DNA of 64,000 nt from Methylobacter sp. (GTDB taxonomy: Bacteria > Pseudomonadota > Gammaproteobacteria > Methylococcales > Methylomonadaceae). The notes under the pieces are model-generated. The model searched no databases, was not told the origin of the DNA, and saw nothing but the letters and a program-made list of their open reading frames with translations. The position numbers and the translations under genes were made by a program. The stretch covers positions 1-64,000 of the forward strand of contig JAURYJ010000017.1 of assembly GCA_030653985.1 (NCBI GenBank), in the 5' to 3' direction. Positions 8,444-17,177 of this stretch are shown here, piece after piece. Position 1 is the stretch's first letter. The number at the start of each line of letters is the position of its first letter.

Positions 8444-9673
8444 TTAACTATCCCAGCGCTTAAAAATCAATGAGGTATTGATGCCTCCAAAAGCAAAATT
8501 GTTGCTCATCACATAGTCGCAATCAAGCTTGCGGACATCCTCTTTAATATAGTCCAACTGCGCGCATTCGGGGTCAATATTGTCAAGATTGGCCGTGGCA
8601 TGAAACCAGCCTTCATTCATCATATTGACCGCCACCCAGGCCTCCAGCGCGCCACAAGCGCCCAGAGTGTGGCCGGTAAAACTTTTTAGCGCACTGATCG
8701 GCGTTTTATCACCGAATACTGCGGCGGTCGCACGGCTTTCGGCGACATCGCCGTGGCTTGTTGCCGTGCCATGCGCACTGATGTAGCCGATAGCCGATGC
8801 TTCCAATTGGGCATCTTGCAAAGCTAGGCGCATCGCAACCTGCATGCTGTCGCTGTTAGGCTGAGTGATATGCACACCGTCCGAATTAGTACCAAAACCC
8901 ACCAATTCGGCATGAATATGAGCGCCGCGCGCCAGCGCATGTTCCAGCTCTTCCAATATCAAGGTGCCTGCGCCCTCACCGATGACCAGACCATCACGAT
9001 CACGATCAAACGGCCTGGGACTTTTATCCGGTGTCTCATTGCGAAGACTGGTCGCAAACAAGGTATCAAATACGGCGGACTGGATAGCCGAGAGCTCTTC
9101 TGCACCGCCTGCCACCATCAGTTTTTGCCGACCGAATTTTATCGCCTCATAAGCATAACCTATACCCTGACTGCCCGAAGTACAAGCGCTTGAGGTTGTG
9201 TAAATCCTGCCGTTTATGCCAAAAAACAGGCCGATATTAACCGGGGCAGTATGGCTCATCATTCGAATATACGAGGTAGCATTCAAGCCGCCGATAGTAT
9301 GATTAAGCAACATATTGCCGAACTCGGCGATTGCGTCGGGACTGCCCGACGAACTGCCGTAAGCAATGCCCGTAAGCCCGTCTTTAAGACAGGGATCATC
9401 TAACAAACCGGCATCAGTCAGCGCCAATTCGGTGGCGTAAGTCGCCATTAAGGCGATGCGCCCCATGCCGCGAACCTGCTTGCGCGAATAATGCTCGGGC
9501 TTGGTGAAATCGGCGGGCGCACCCAAGCGCGTATTCAAGCCTTGGTACCTATCCCAGTCCGGCATGAAGCGAATGCCGGTAGACTTGTTTTTAAGGCGCT
9601 CGGCAACTTGCCGCCAATCGTTGCCTATCGGTGAAATCCCGGCCATGCCGGTCACTACCACGCGCTTTAACAT
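8444..9673 (-). CDS. Beta-ketoacyl-ACP synthase (FabF-like) of the aryl polyene pathway
   Basis: Condensing enzyme extending the polyene chain on an acyl carrier protein. The 409-aa protein has the full ketosynthase triad: Cys in SSACTSGSQ, His in SAHGTATSHGD and His in SFTGHTLGACGA. It overlaps the preceding ketoreductase gene by 7 bases. Aryl polyene systems use several FabF/FabB-like ketosynthases; this is one of two complete ones here, and by position (last synthase, next to the ketoreductase) it resembles the ApeR-type enzyme. That assignment is inferred from order. Confidence 0.9.
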   Translation of the reverse strand: MLKRVVVTGMAGISPIGNDWRQVAERLKNKSTGIRFMPDWDRYQGLNTRLGAPADFTKPEHYSRKQVRGMGRIALMATYATELALTDAGLLDDPCLKDGLTGIAYGSSSGSPDAIAEFGNMLLNHTIGGLNATSYIRMMSHTAPVNIGLFFGINGRIYTTSSACTSGSQGIGYAYEAIKFGRQKLMVAGGAEELSAIQSAVFDTLFATSLRNETPDKSPRPFDRDRDGLVIGEGAGTLILEELEHALARGAHIHAELVGFGTNSDGVHITQPNSDSMQVAMRLALQDAQLEASAIGYISAHGTATSHGDVAESRATAAVFGDKTPISALKSFTGHTLGACGALEAWVAVNMMNEGWFHATANLDNIDPECAQLDYIKEDVRKLDCDYVMSNNFAFGGINTSLIFKRWDS

Positions 9674-10392
9674 AAACCACCATTGACAGAAATGACCTGC
9701 CGGGTAACATACGCGGCATCGTCGGATAGTAAAAAAGCCACGACCGCAGCAACTTCTTTGGGGCTTCCTATTCGACGAGCCGGAATCATTTTTTTGATGT
9801 CCTCCAGCGGCAACTCGCTGACCATATCCGTCTCGATAAGACCCGGAGCGACACAGTTAACAGTGATCTCGCGCTTTGCCAATTCCAAAGCCAGTGCCTT
9901 GGTCGCGCCGATAATACCGGCTTTGGCGGCACTGTAATTGACCTGCCCACGATTACCCATCAAGCCTGAAACCGACGATAAGGTGACGATACGACCGGGT
10001 TTTCTGCGCCTAACCATCGGCATCACCACCGGCTGCAACACATTGTAAAAGCCGTCGAGATTACTGTGAATCACACTATCCCATTGCTCACCGGTCAACG
10101 AAGGAAAGGCGTTATCGGCCGTAATACCGGCATTACACACCACGCCGTAATAAGCGCAGTGGCTTTCAATATCCTGATTGATTTGTTCGCTGCATTGGGC
10201 TCGATCGCCAATATCGAACTGTAAAATCCGGGCTTGTCGGCCTAATTGCTCGATTTCGGCTTTGACCTCCTCGGCTTGCATACGCTGGCTGCGACAATGG
10301 ATGACCAAATCAAAGCCCTGCTTGGCCAGATATAAGGCAATGGCTTTACCGATACCTCGACTGGAGCCGGTCACTAAAACAGTTTTATTCAT
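9667..10392 (-). CDS. 3-oxoacyl-ACP reductase (FabG-like) of the aryl polyene pathway
   Basis: NADPH-dependent reduction of the 3-keto group after each condensation. A short-chain dehydrogenase with cofactor loop TGSSRGIGKA at the N-terminus and catalytic Ser...Tyr-x-x-x-Lys (SSVSG, then YSAAK). I start it at 10392 (Met-Asn-Lys-Thr), giving 241 aa. An upstream in-frame GTG at 10428 lies inside a dispersed repeat and would add a meaningless 12-aa tail. Overlap with the downstream ketosynthase implies translational coupling; the upstream dehydratase is separated by a repeat insertion. Confidence 0.92.
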   Translation of the reverse strand: MNKTVLVTGSSRGIGKAIALYLAKQGFDLVIHCRSQRMQAEEVKAEIEQLGRQARILQFDIGDRAQCSEQINQDIESHCAYYGVVCNAGITADNAFPSLTGEQWDSVIHSNLDGFYNVLQPVVMPMVRRRKPGRIVTLSSVSGLMGNRGQVNYSAAKAGIIGATKALALELAKREITVNCVAPGLIETDMVSELPLEDIKKMIPARRIGSPKEVAAVVAFLLSDDAAYVTRQVISVNGGLC

Positions 10393-10417
10393 AATGTGCT
10401 CATTGGTTTGTTTATAT

Positions 10418-10538
10418 CTTGTTCCCACGCGCTACGTCACTGCCATTACGTTGTATTGTGGGCGCGAATTTATTCGCGCTTTTTAATGGTTTATCGCGCG
10501 AATAAATTCGCGCCCACGCTTGTGTCGCAGGGAACGAG
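10418..10538. repeat. Nested repeats: GCGCGAAT element inside a CTCGTTCCCACGCG element
   Basis: The outer element is bounded by CTTGTTCCCACGCGCTACGT (10418-10437) and GGGAACGAG (10530-10538). The inner element (10458-10517) has two palindromic arms, GCGCGAATTTATTCGCGC (10462-10479) and GCGCGAATAAATTCGCGC (10496-10513), flanked by GTGG and CCAC. The pair fills the gap between dehydratase and ketoreductase, in an operon whose other genes mostly overlap. The same nesting recurs at 23083-23272. Confidence 0.8.
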
Positions 10539-10553
10539 GCATTTATAGTGAAA

Positions 10554-10973
10554 TCATGGTTTGTTTAACGGAGGTTGATAGACATTTAGATTGGCCGTAA
10601 CGTCCACGCCCTCCCCTAGAATCCGACAGTCAAAAACGCCTAAATTATCATCCTGCATGATGTTTTTTACCCGTATCGTTAACGTTGAGCCGACCTTAAA
10701 TACGGCAACATTACTACTGTAACGCCGAGTTCCCAGCAGAAAACCCAATCGTATCGGCTCATTGACTTGCGTTGCCATCACCCCGGCATAGGCGGCTATG
10801 GTTTGCGCCATGTATTCAATCCCGACCCAGGCGGGAACGCTTTGATCATCGCCCAACAAACCGTCATCGCGCACCACCAGTTCGGCCGTCACACCCTGAT
10901 CATCATAATCGATAATGCGATCCAGCAGCACCATGCTGCCGCTATGCGGAATCAGATCGGCAATAGCGTTCAT
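10554..10973 (-). CDS. 3-hydroxyacyl-ACP dehydratase, hotdog fold (aryl polyene)
   Basis: A 139-aa hotdog-fold protein that removes water from the 3-hydroxyacyl intermediate to create each double bond. The catalytic His appears in DLIPHSGSM and the helix carrying the acidic residue in WVGIEYMAQTIAAYAG. It overlaps the upstream ketosynthase by four bases. Aryl polyene systems use a pair of dissimilar dehydratases (ApeP and ApeI types); this is the ApeP-like partner, and the other is fused to the ligase at 20843-22528. Confidence 0.85.
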   Translation of the reverse strand: MNAIADLIPHSGSMVLLDRIIDYDDQGVTAELVVRDDGLLGDDQSVPAWVGIEYMAQTIAAYAGVMATQVNEPIRLGFLLGTRRYSSNVAVFKVGSTLTIRVKNIMQDDNLGVFDCRILGEGVDVTANLNVYQPPLNKP

Positions 10974-12145
10974 GCCCGCCTCACAACAATAGACAGGTTA
11001 TTGCCGCCAAACGCAAACGAATTGCTTTGACAGGTATCGATCCTACGCCCCAATGTTTCGCCCTGTTTCGCCAGATGTAACGCGGACAAAGCAGGATCCG
11101 GCTCATCGTCGTTACTATTGGGAATCAGCGCACCTCGTTCATCGTCACTGCTCAGCAACAACCAACAAAAAGCCAATTCCAATGCGGCGGCGGCACCCAG
11201 GGTGTGCCCGGTCATGCCTTTGCTGGAACTGGCTGCCACTGTCGATCCGAATAAGGCATTAACCGCTTTGCTTTCCATCGCATCGTTCAACACCGTGGCG
11301 GTGCCGTGCAAATTCAGATAATCAATTTGCGCCGGTGTTTTACCCGCGTCGTCCAGCGCCAGCTGCATGGCTCTGATCACATCGGTTGCATCCGGGTTCG
11401 GCGCGGCAAAATGATAGGCATCGCTGCTTGCGCCTATGCCTTGCAATACCACCGGTCCCGGCTCTTTACTCAACACAAACAAACTGGCCGCTTCGCCGAT
11501 ATTGATGCCGTCACGGTGCAGACCAAAGGGCTTGCACAGCCCAGTACTGATCGATTCCAATGCGGCAAAGCCATTGATGGTCAAACCGCATAAACTGTCC
11601 GCCCCGCCCACGATCACCGCATCGCACAAATCCAGCCTGATTAAGCGCCGCGCCGAGGCAAACGCCTTGCCGCTGGAAGAACAGGCCGTAGAAATCGTGT
11701 AGGCCGGGCCTTGCACGCCCAGAAAATCGGCCAGAAAATCCGCTCCGGCACCCATTTGCTGTTGTTTGTAATGAAACTGATCCGGCAATACGCCGTGATC
11801 CGCCCAATAAGCCAAAGCCAGCTCGGTATTACGCACCCCCGAAGTGCTGGTGCCCAGCACAATGCCGATACGATCCGCGCCGAATCGGGCAATCATATCG
11901 GTCACCGTCGGTTCAATCTGGCTTAAGGCGGCCAGCAGCAAGCGATTATTCCGGCAGTTATAAATACGGTAACGTTCATCTATCGGAGGCAAATCGGAAC
12001 TTACCGCACCGACAATGCAGCGGGTCCCAAACTCATCGCTTGTCACCAAGCCCGACCGATCACCGGCCAGCAAGCGCTTTAATACCTCAGCTTTACTATT
12101 GCCGAGCGCGCACAACAAACCTAAGTCATTCAGGTATAAGGTCAT
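10970..12145 (-). CDS. Beta-ketoacyl synthase of the aryl polyene pathway
   Basis: A 391-aa ketosynthase with all catalytic residues: Cys in STACSSSGKAF, His in LHGTATVLND and His in GMTGHTLGAAA. It is divergent from FabF at the N-terminus (MTLYLNDLGLLCALGNS), as in aryl polyene clusters. The catalytic cysteine makes it a true synthase rather than a chain-length factor. The start overlaps the DUF3261 gene by 20 bases and the end overlaps the dehydratase by 4, so it is tightly coupled. Confidence 0.9.
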   Translation of the reverse strand: MTLYLNDLGLLCALGNSKAEVLKRLLAGDRSGLVTSDEFGTRCIVGAVSSDLPPIDERYRIYNCRNNRLLLAALSQIEPTVTDMIARFGADRIGIVLGTSTSGVRNTELALAYWADHGVLPDQFHYKQQQMGAGADFLADFLGVQGPAYTISTACSSSGKAFASARRLIRLDLCDAVIVGGADSLCGLTINGFAALESISTGLCKPFGLHRDGINIGEAASLFVLSKEPGPVVLQGIGASSDAYHFAAPNPDATDVIRAMQLALDDAGKTPAQIDYLNLHGTATVLNDAMESKAVNALFGSTVAASSSKGMTGHTLGAAAALELAFCWLLLSSDDERGALIPNSNDDEPDPALSALHLAKQGETLGRRIDTCQSNSFAFGGNNLSIVVRRA

Positions 12146-12893
12146 AACTTATGGTTTTAATCTGTAGACGATAGTGGTATTGAAAATTCACCAATTCAAC
12201 CGCTTTAGGCCAAACAGGATCGGCGGATAAATAATGAATTTCAACTTGTTTTTTACCGCCGACGTATAAAAAGCGCTTGTTCTGACCGGCTTCCAAGCGC
12301 CATTCGGCCGGAAGATTTCTTTCCAACAGCGCAATCGGCCAATACACCAGTTGCAGATCGGTCATGATAAATTCCGGATTGACCGACTCCGGCAATAACG
12401 GACTTTTATCGGATACCAAGGTATTACCGTCATAAGTCAAATTGAACAGACTCAAGCCGGAATGACTGAGTCCGGCCATCGCGATATGCTGCGCATCCAG
12501 TTCCAGAACCGCCAACAGGGATTCCTCCCGATCCGCCCACACCGCGTTTATTTGCTGCACTATCCGTCTGGCCGGGCCTAAAGGCTGTGCTATCGGCATC
12601 AATTCAGGTTTAACGGCAACTTGTTTTGGCTGCATCAACGCACAGCCGGAAACTAGCCCTAGTAAAAAAATACCACTCAGAAACCTTATCGATATAATTC
12701 GACTAAAGCGCCCGCTGTTGGTAGTCGCTGATTGAGCAACCGACGATGTCACCTCGTTCCCACGCGCTGCGTCCCGTATACGCAAGACGTTATTTGTAAC
12801 TCGCGGCGCAGCGCGCCTTGACTGCATTCCCACGCAGCGCGTGGGAACGAGAAACCAGAGCAAAAACACAGCCGTTAAAATCCTTATCGGCAT
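12126..12893 (-). CDS. DUF3261-type lipoprotein with a repeat in its signal region
   Basis: Aryl polyene clusters carry an outer-membrane lipoprotein of the DUF3261 type, thought to work with the LolA-like protein in pigment delivery. Here the start (12893) overlaps the flavoprotein stop (TTATGCCGATAA), the coupled position expected. But after MPIRILTAVFLLWF the frame runs through a 99-bp dispersed repeat (12753-12851). A second hydrophobic segment with a proper lipobox (GLVSGC) appears only at about residues 71-83. An alternative GTG start at 12752, after the repeat, would give a normal lipoprotein of about 208 aa. The mature domain ends NFQYHYRLQIKTISYDLIPE. Which start is used is open. Confidence 0.75.
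   Translation of the reverse strand: MPIRILTAVFLLWFLVPTRCVGMQSRRAAPRVTNNVLRIRDAARGNEVTSSVAQSATTNSGRFSRIISIRFLSGIFLLGLVSGCALMQPKQVAVKPELMPIAQPLGPARRIVQQINAVWADREESLLAVLELDAQHIAMAGLSHSGLSLFNLTYDGNTLVSDKSPLLPESVNPEFIMTDLQLVYWPIALLERNLPAEWRLEAGQNKRFLYVGGKKQVEIHYLSADPVWPKAVELVNFQYHYRLQIKTISYDLIPE
12753..12851. repeat. CTCGTTCCCACGCG inverted repeat inside the DUF3261 gene
   Basis: Perfect 20-bp inverted arms, CTCGTTCCCACGCGCTGCGT (12753-12772) and its reverse complement (12832-12851), enclose a GC-rich core. The element is in frame and is read through as VPTRCVG... in the lipoprotein. Related copies lie at 10418-10538, 17615-17625 (fragment) and 23083-23272. Confidence 0.85.
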
Positions 12894-14110
12894 AACTCGG
12901 CCAGCGTATCCAGTCGGGATCGGGCATTTTTAACATAGGGATTATTTTCATCCCAGGCATAACCGGCCAAGATAGAACTGATCATCGCCTTAACTTCGGG
13001 TTGCTGCCCTGAGTGAAAGATAACATCCTGAAAGCGTCCGTCATACCACGCGTCAACAAACACCCGGAAGGTATCAACGCCGCGCTGCAAGGGTAGTGCG
13101 TAATCCCGCTCCCAGTCCACGGCTTCATGGTTAAACTGCCTGACCAAAACATCCGCCGCCAAGCTGGCTGATTTCATCGCAATAGTCACCCCGGAAGAAA
13201 ACACCGGGTCTAAAAACTCGCCGGCATTGCCCAGCAGCGCATAGCCTTTACCGTACAGGCTTTTGACATTGGCGGAATAACCGGTAATGGTATTGATTTT
13301 TTCATCGAACACCGCGTTCTGCAGCAAGCCAGCCAAGCTGGGGTCCTGATTGATGATGTCCTTCAGGGCCTGATCGTTATTGTCCCAGCCTTGAAGAAAT
13401 TCAGGTTCGGCGACCACGCCCACGCTGCTGCGGCCATTGCTGAACGGGATCAGCCAATACCAGACATCTTTATGCTCGGGATGCACCGTGATCCGGATTT
13501 TGTTTCTGTCAAATTGGCTATCCCCGATCCGGTCTTCAATATGCCCGAATAAGGCTTGCCTGACCGGAAAACCGGAAGGCGATTCCAAATCCAGCAACTT
13601 GGGCAAGATACGTCCGAAACCGCTGGCATCCAGCACAAAATCGGCATGGTAGGTCATCACATCACCTAGTTTGTTGCACACTGTCAGCTCCGGTCGGCTA
13701 GCTGCAAAATCGGCCGCTATCACTTCCATTTGCCACTGTATGTCGACGCCCATGCGCACGGCTTCATCGGCAAGCAGTTTGTCGAATCGGCCGCGCTGCA
13801 CCTGAAACGTAGTGCCCATGCCGGGGCTGAATTTGTCTTCAAAGGAAAACTCGGTTCTCAGGTCCCGGTAGGCGAAAGACGCGCCGTTTTTATACTGAAA
13901 CCCAGCGTTGACTAACGCGTCCATCATCCCGGCCTGTTTGATGAATTCCATGCATTGCGGCAACAGGCTTTCGCCGATACTGAAGCGCGGAAACAGCTGG
14001 CGCTCCAGAATGGTCACCTGAAAGCCCTGATTTTGCAGCAATGCACCGGCGATACTCCCGGATGGCCCGGCGCCGATAATGATAACGTTGCCCTTATTGT
14101 TGTTTGTCAT
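12884..14110 (-). CDS. FAD-dependent oxidoreductase with halogenase-type motifs
   Basis: A 408-aa flavoprotein. The N-terminal GAGPSG (13-18) binds FAD; GESLLPQ follows at 46-52. Two hallmarks of FADH2-dependent halogenases are visible: Lys74 in GFQYKNGASF, at the place of the catalytic lysine, and WYWLIP at 217-222, which fits the WxWxIP signature that suppresses monooxygenation. Xanthomonadin-type aryl polyenes are brominated, so halogenation of the aryl head is a plausible role. Related oxidoreductases with partial motifs that do not halogenate also exist. No flavin reductase gene lies nearby. It is coupled to the downstream lipoprotein. Confidence 0.8.
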   Translation of the reverse strand: MTNNNKGNVIIIGAGPSGSIAGALLQNQGFQVTILERQLFPRFSIGESLLPQCMEFIKQAGMMDALVNAGFQYKNGASFAYRDLRTEFSFEDKFSPGMGTTFQVQRGRFDKLLADEAVRMGVDIQWQMEVIAADFAASRPELTVCNKLGDVMTYHADFVLDASGFGRILPKLLDLESPSGFPVRQALFGHIEDRIGDSQFDRNKIRITVHPEHKDVWYWLIPFSNGRSSVGVVAEPEFLQGWDNNDQALKDIINQDPSLAGLLQNAVFDEKINTITGYSANVKSLYGKGYALLGNAGEFLDPVFSSGVTIAMKSASLAADVLVRQFNHEAVDWERDYALPLQRGVDTFRVFVDAWYDGRFQDVIFHSGQQPEVKAMISSILAGYAWDENNPYVKNARSRLDTLAELCR

Positions 14111-14140
14111 GTTGTTTTGTAACCACTCGGCAGTGAGAAA

Positions 14141-14234
14141 AATAGAACGCAGATGACGCAGATGACTATGATGAACACGGATAATTTAAAAAATCTTATT
14201 TTATCTTAATTATCAGCGGCATCAGCGTTCTATT
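14141..14234. repeat. GAACGCAGATGACGC inverted repeat in the pigment operon
   Basis: AATAGAACGC (14141-14150) and GCGTTCTATT (14225-14234) are perfect inverted ends; the next bases continue the symmetry imperfectly (AGATGACGC against GCGGCATCA). It fills the 135-base gap between the MMPL exporter and the flavoprotein gene. The related copy is at 1751-1836. Confidence 0.75.
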
Positions 14235-14245
14235 GTATTTGATAA

Positions 14246-16579
14246 TCAAGTATTTTTAAGTCCAACCAATGGCGCGCACAGCAACGCCGTTACAATACCG
14301 ACAGCCACGGTAAAACCGAAGGCATGCACAATTTCAGTAGAACTTGTCGCCAACAAGCCGAACGCCAGCAAGGTCGTTAATGCCGACAGCGTAACCCCAA
14401 GCGAAGTACTGTCGCGCCGGTCGCCCGCAATAAAAAAGAACAGGCCGTAATCGACACCTATGCCCAATACCAGCAACAACGCAAACAGGTTGAACAGGCT
14501 GAACAACTGGCCGAACCAGCCTATCATGGCTAACGATACCGCCAGCGCCACAACAGGCACCGACATAATGGCCATGCTGCCCTGCCAACCGAACTTGAAA
14601 CCTAAGCCAGCCAAGGCTAGACTGAACGCAATCGCCAACAAAGCGCTGGCCCTGATCCGATACCGCGCAAACAAGGATGATAAAGACTCGACTTGATCCA
14701 CCCAGATGACGCCCGGCAAATCCTGTAGTGCCGTTAATGCCTGAAAATCGCCTATACCGGTTAAAGCAACCGTACTTTGACAATGACCGTCATCGCAACC
14801 CAGCCACAACTGCTGCTTGCTTTCATCGGCAGTCGCCAGCCATTCCGGTAAAGTCAGCGTATTGCGCTCTGCTGCGGAAAACTGCTTGAGTTCGGCCTTC
14901 ACAGCTGTTTCGTCAAAGCCGAGATCATTCATATAGCGTTCGAGCAGGCCCGAGTCAACCAGCTTATGCTTGATCAGCCGATAATTTTGCTGCTGCCTGT
15001 TCGCATCAGGCCAATAATGACTCAAGCCTTCATAAGCAGTCAGCGCTTTTTGCTGTTTTAAGGTTTCCAGGCGTTTAATCAGCCGCTGTTCATTTTGAAA
15101 CCAACCGGCCTGATCTTGTCCCGACACCAGAAAAAACTGGCTGTCGGGACTCATCGGAAACAGTTGCCGGATTTTATCGGCCGTGCGGGTTAATTCAGCC
15201 GGTGCCGACTGCAACAGGCGCACATCATCCCGAGGCGTTAATGTCCAGAAACCGCCCAGCACAAAAACAGCTGCTGCCAAACCCAGCCAGCGTTTATTGC
15301 TAAGCAGCCAAACAGGCCAGTGCTGTTGCCAATAGCCGGTCAGTTTCAGCAACAGTGGTTGATGCTTGGGCTTAAATCCGACCAGCAGCAACGGGAACAA
15401 CAAAACCACCGTCAACCAGGCGACGCTCAAACCGATAGCGGAAAACACCGCGACCTGCTGCAAGCCGGGAAACGGCGAAAGTCCCAAACCGGCATAGCTT
15501 AATAACGTGGTGAATAGCCCCAAGCTAATGCCGGGCAGGATAAAGCGCAAGCCTTGCTGCGGAAGCCAAGCCTTACCGCCAAAGCTGTCGCAAAAAAAAT
15601 GCAGCGCATAATCAATGGCGACGCCCATTAGACTCGCGCCAAACACCAGAGTCAGCAGGTGGATTTTGTCGAAACACCAGATACTTAACACCAACGCGGC
15701 AAACAAGCCGCTGGCCAGCGCCAGCATCGCTAACAACAACGGCCTCACGCTACGAAAAGTCATCAACAACAAGACCATAATGCCAAGGCTGGAACCTACG
15801 CCAACCGTGGAAATTTCCTGTTTGGCGGACTGTGCGCCCTGTGCGGTAAACAACGCCATACCGGAAACCAGTAACTCGCCACCTTGGGCTTTCACTTGCC
15901 CGGTTGCGTCATTGACCAGATGCAACAAGGTATCCAGTTTATCCAGCTGCAAGCGTTCATCGTGCAAATCGGTCAATAACAGCGCCCAAAACTGTTGCCG
16001 GTCAGACACCACCACGATGCCCTGCTCCAGATTCAACTTGATCGGATGTTGCGCACTGAAATAACGACCAAACAATAATGACGGATCGCGTTCAAGATCG
16101 GCCGCCTGCATCTGCCCGATAGGGCTGTTCAGTATTTCCAAATTTTGTTTGATTAAATCTTCCGGATTTTTAGCCAGCATCTCTTGGGATTGCGCATCCA
16201 GCAGCTGATAGCGATACGGGAACAGTTGCTGATACTGATTGATATATTGCTGTTGGGGAAACTCCAGTACCACCTTGTTAAACAACTGGCTTTGTTCCAG
16301 TTGCCGCTTAAGTTTTTGCGCATGATTGATAGCTTCCACTGAAGTCGAAGCCCCCGCCAGCCAGACCACTTTCCGGTTAAGAAGCTGATTATGCTGCCGG
16401 GTGGCGTTGGCGATTTCCGGCTGCTGTTCGCTGGTCGGCAATAGCGCTAAAAAACCGGTTTCCAGCCAGTTTTTCGTCAAAATTTGACTGCCAAGAATGC
16501 CGATTATGATCATTCCCAACAGCCAAAGACCTGCGGTCAACTTAGGGTGATAAGCGTTCAAAATCGGCTTCCTGTTCAT
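14246..16579 (-). CDS. MMPL/RND-family exporter of the aryl polyene cluster
   Basis: A 777-aa inner-membrane protein of the RND/MMPL type: one N-terminal helix, a large periplasmic loop, a block of helices around residues 250-400, a second periplasmic loop, and a final helix block that includes the short GVDYGLFFF motif. A matching GVAIDYALHFF motif is in the first block. These intramembrane Asp residues carry proton flow in RND transporters. Every aryl polyene cluster has such a transporter, presumed to move the pigment lipid toward the outer membrane. It overlaps the LolA-like gene by 38 bases. Confidence 0.9.
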   Translation of the reverse strand: MNRKPILNAYHPKLTAGLWLLGMIIIGILGSQILTKNWLETGFLALLPTSEQQPEIANATRQHNQLLNRKVVWLAGASTSVEAINHAQKLKRQLEQSQLFNKVVLEFPQQQYINQYQQLFPYRYQLLDAQSQEMLAKNPEDLIKQNLEILNSPIGQMQAADLERDPSLLFGRYFSAQHPIKLNLEQGIVVVSDRQQFWALLLTDLHDERLQLDKLDTLLHLVNDATGQVKAQGGELLVSGMALFTAQGAQSAKQEISTVGVGSSLGIMVLLLMTFRSVRPLLLAMLALASGLFAALVLSIWCFDKIHLLTLVFGASLMGVAIDYALHFFCDSFGGKAWLPQQGLRFILPGISLGLFTTLLSYAGLGLSPFPGLQQVAVFSAIGLSVAWLTVVLLFPLLLVGFKPKHQPLLLKLTGYWQQHWPVWLLSNKRWLGLAAAVFVLGGFWTLTPRDDVRLLQSAPAELTRTADKIRQLFPMSPDSQFFLVSGQDQAGWFQNEQRLIKRLETLKQQKALTAYEGLSHYWPDANRQQQNYRLIKHKLVDSGLLERYMNDLGFDETAVKAELKQFSAAERNTLTLPEWLATADESKQQLWLGCDDGHCQSTVALTGIGDFQALTALQDLPGVIWVDQVESLSSLFARYRIRASALLAIAFSLALAGLGFKFGWQGSMAIMSVPVVALAVSLAMIGWFGQLFSLFNLFALLLVLGIGVDYGLFFFIAGDRRDSTSLGVTLSALTTLLAFGLLATSSTEIVHAFGFTVAVGIVTALLCAPLVGLKNT

Positions 16580-17177
16580 CGCTTAATCGTTCCGGGTGGC
16601 TGATGTTATCGAAACTAATCAAGGTGACATTGCCGCCGGTTTCACGTATTTCCAGCTGGCGCAATTCGGTATCGCCCGACAGCACCATCGTGCTGATGAT
16701 CTTTTTCAGCATCTCATCCTTGGGGATTAACGCCAGCTGCCAGGATGTTTTTTGATCGGTTCCAGTGATCACAAAACCGTCGGTTAATGCCGCTAAATCA
16801 CCACCCAACATGGCCTTGAACACCTTGCCGAAAGCCGCCGGCACCGCTTGCTCGCCCTGCCCGGTCAGCAACTTCGATTCATTGACCAACAGCAATGAAA
16901 CAACCGGCGTCAGGGTCTTCCAGATGACACCCTTGTTTTGGTCGTAGGTAAACGTGCCCGTAGATATTAGCGGCTTACGCAAAACCTTCAACTGTTTTTG
17001 CTGGTGAAAATCGCCCTGGGTGATCGGCGTTTTTGCCAAGCGTGCGGCCGACTGCAGGGATGCAGGAGGTAGAGCAATGCCTGGAGCAATTGCCGAGATC
17101 TCAGACAATACCGCATCGCCCGCGACGCCTTGGCCGAATGCCAAACAATACAGCAACAACGCTTTTATTAACATCAA
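16542..17177 (-). CDS. LolA-like periplasmic lipid/lipoprotein carrier (aryl polyene)
   Basis: A 211-aa secreted protein with an N-terminal signal peptide and a LolA-type half-barrel pattern: GDFHQQKQLKVLRKPLISTGTFTYDQNKGVIWKTLTPV resembles the LolA start, where a beta-sheet binds acyl chains. In aryl polyene clusters this protein is thought to shuttle the lipid-linked pigment across the periplasm, between the MMPL exporter and an outer-membrane lipoprotein, both encoded here. It overlaps the thioesterase gene by four bases and the exporter by 38. Confidence 0.85.
   Translation of the reverse strand: MMLIKALLLYCLAFGQGVAGDAVLSEISAIAPGIALPPASLQSAARLAKTPITQGDFHQQKQLKVLRKPLISTGTFTYDQNKGVIWKTLTPVVSLLLVNESKLLTGQGEQAVPAAFGKVFKAMLGGDLAALTDGFVITGTDQKTSWQLALIPKDEMLKKIISTMVLSGDTELRQLEIRETGGNVTLISFDNISHPERLSDEQEADFERLSP

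Noticed and set aside
9667-10428. Upstream GTG start of the ketoreductase at 10428
   Set aside because: The extra 12 codons come from the dispersed repeat; the conserved fold begins at Met 10392.
10970-12145. Chain-length factor rather than synthase
   Set aside because: The catalytic Cys and both His are present (TACSSS, HGTAT, GHTLG), so it should be an active ketosynthase.
14246-16579. Metal or drug RND pump
   Set aside because: The length (777 aa) and MMPL layout, with a LolA-like partner and pigment genes, fit a lipid/pigment exporter better than a 1000-aa HAE/HME pump.
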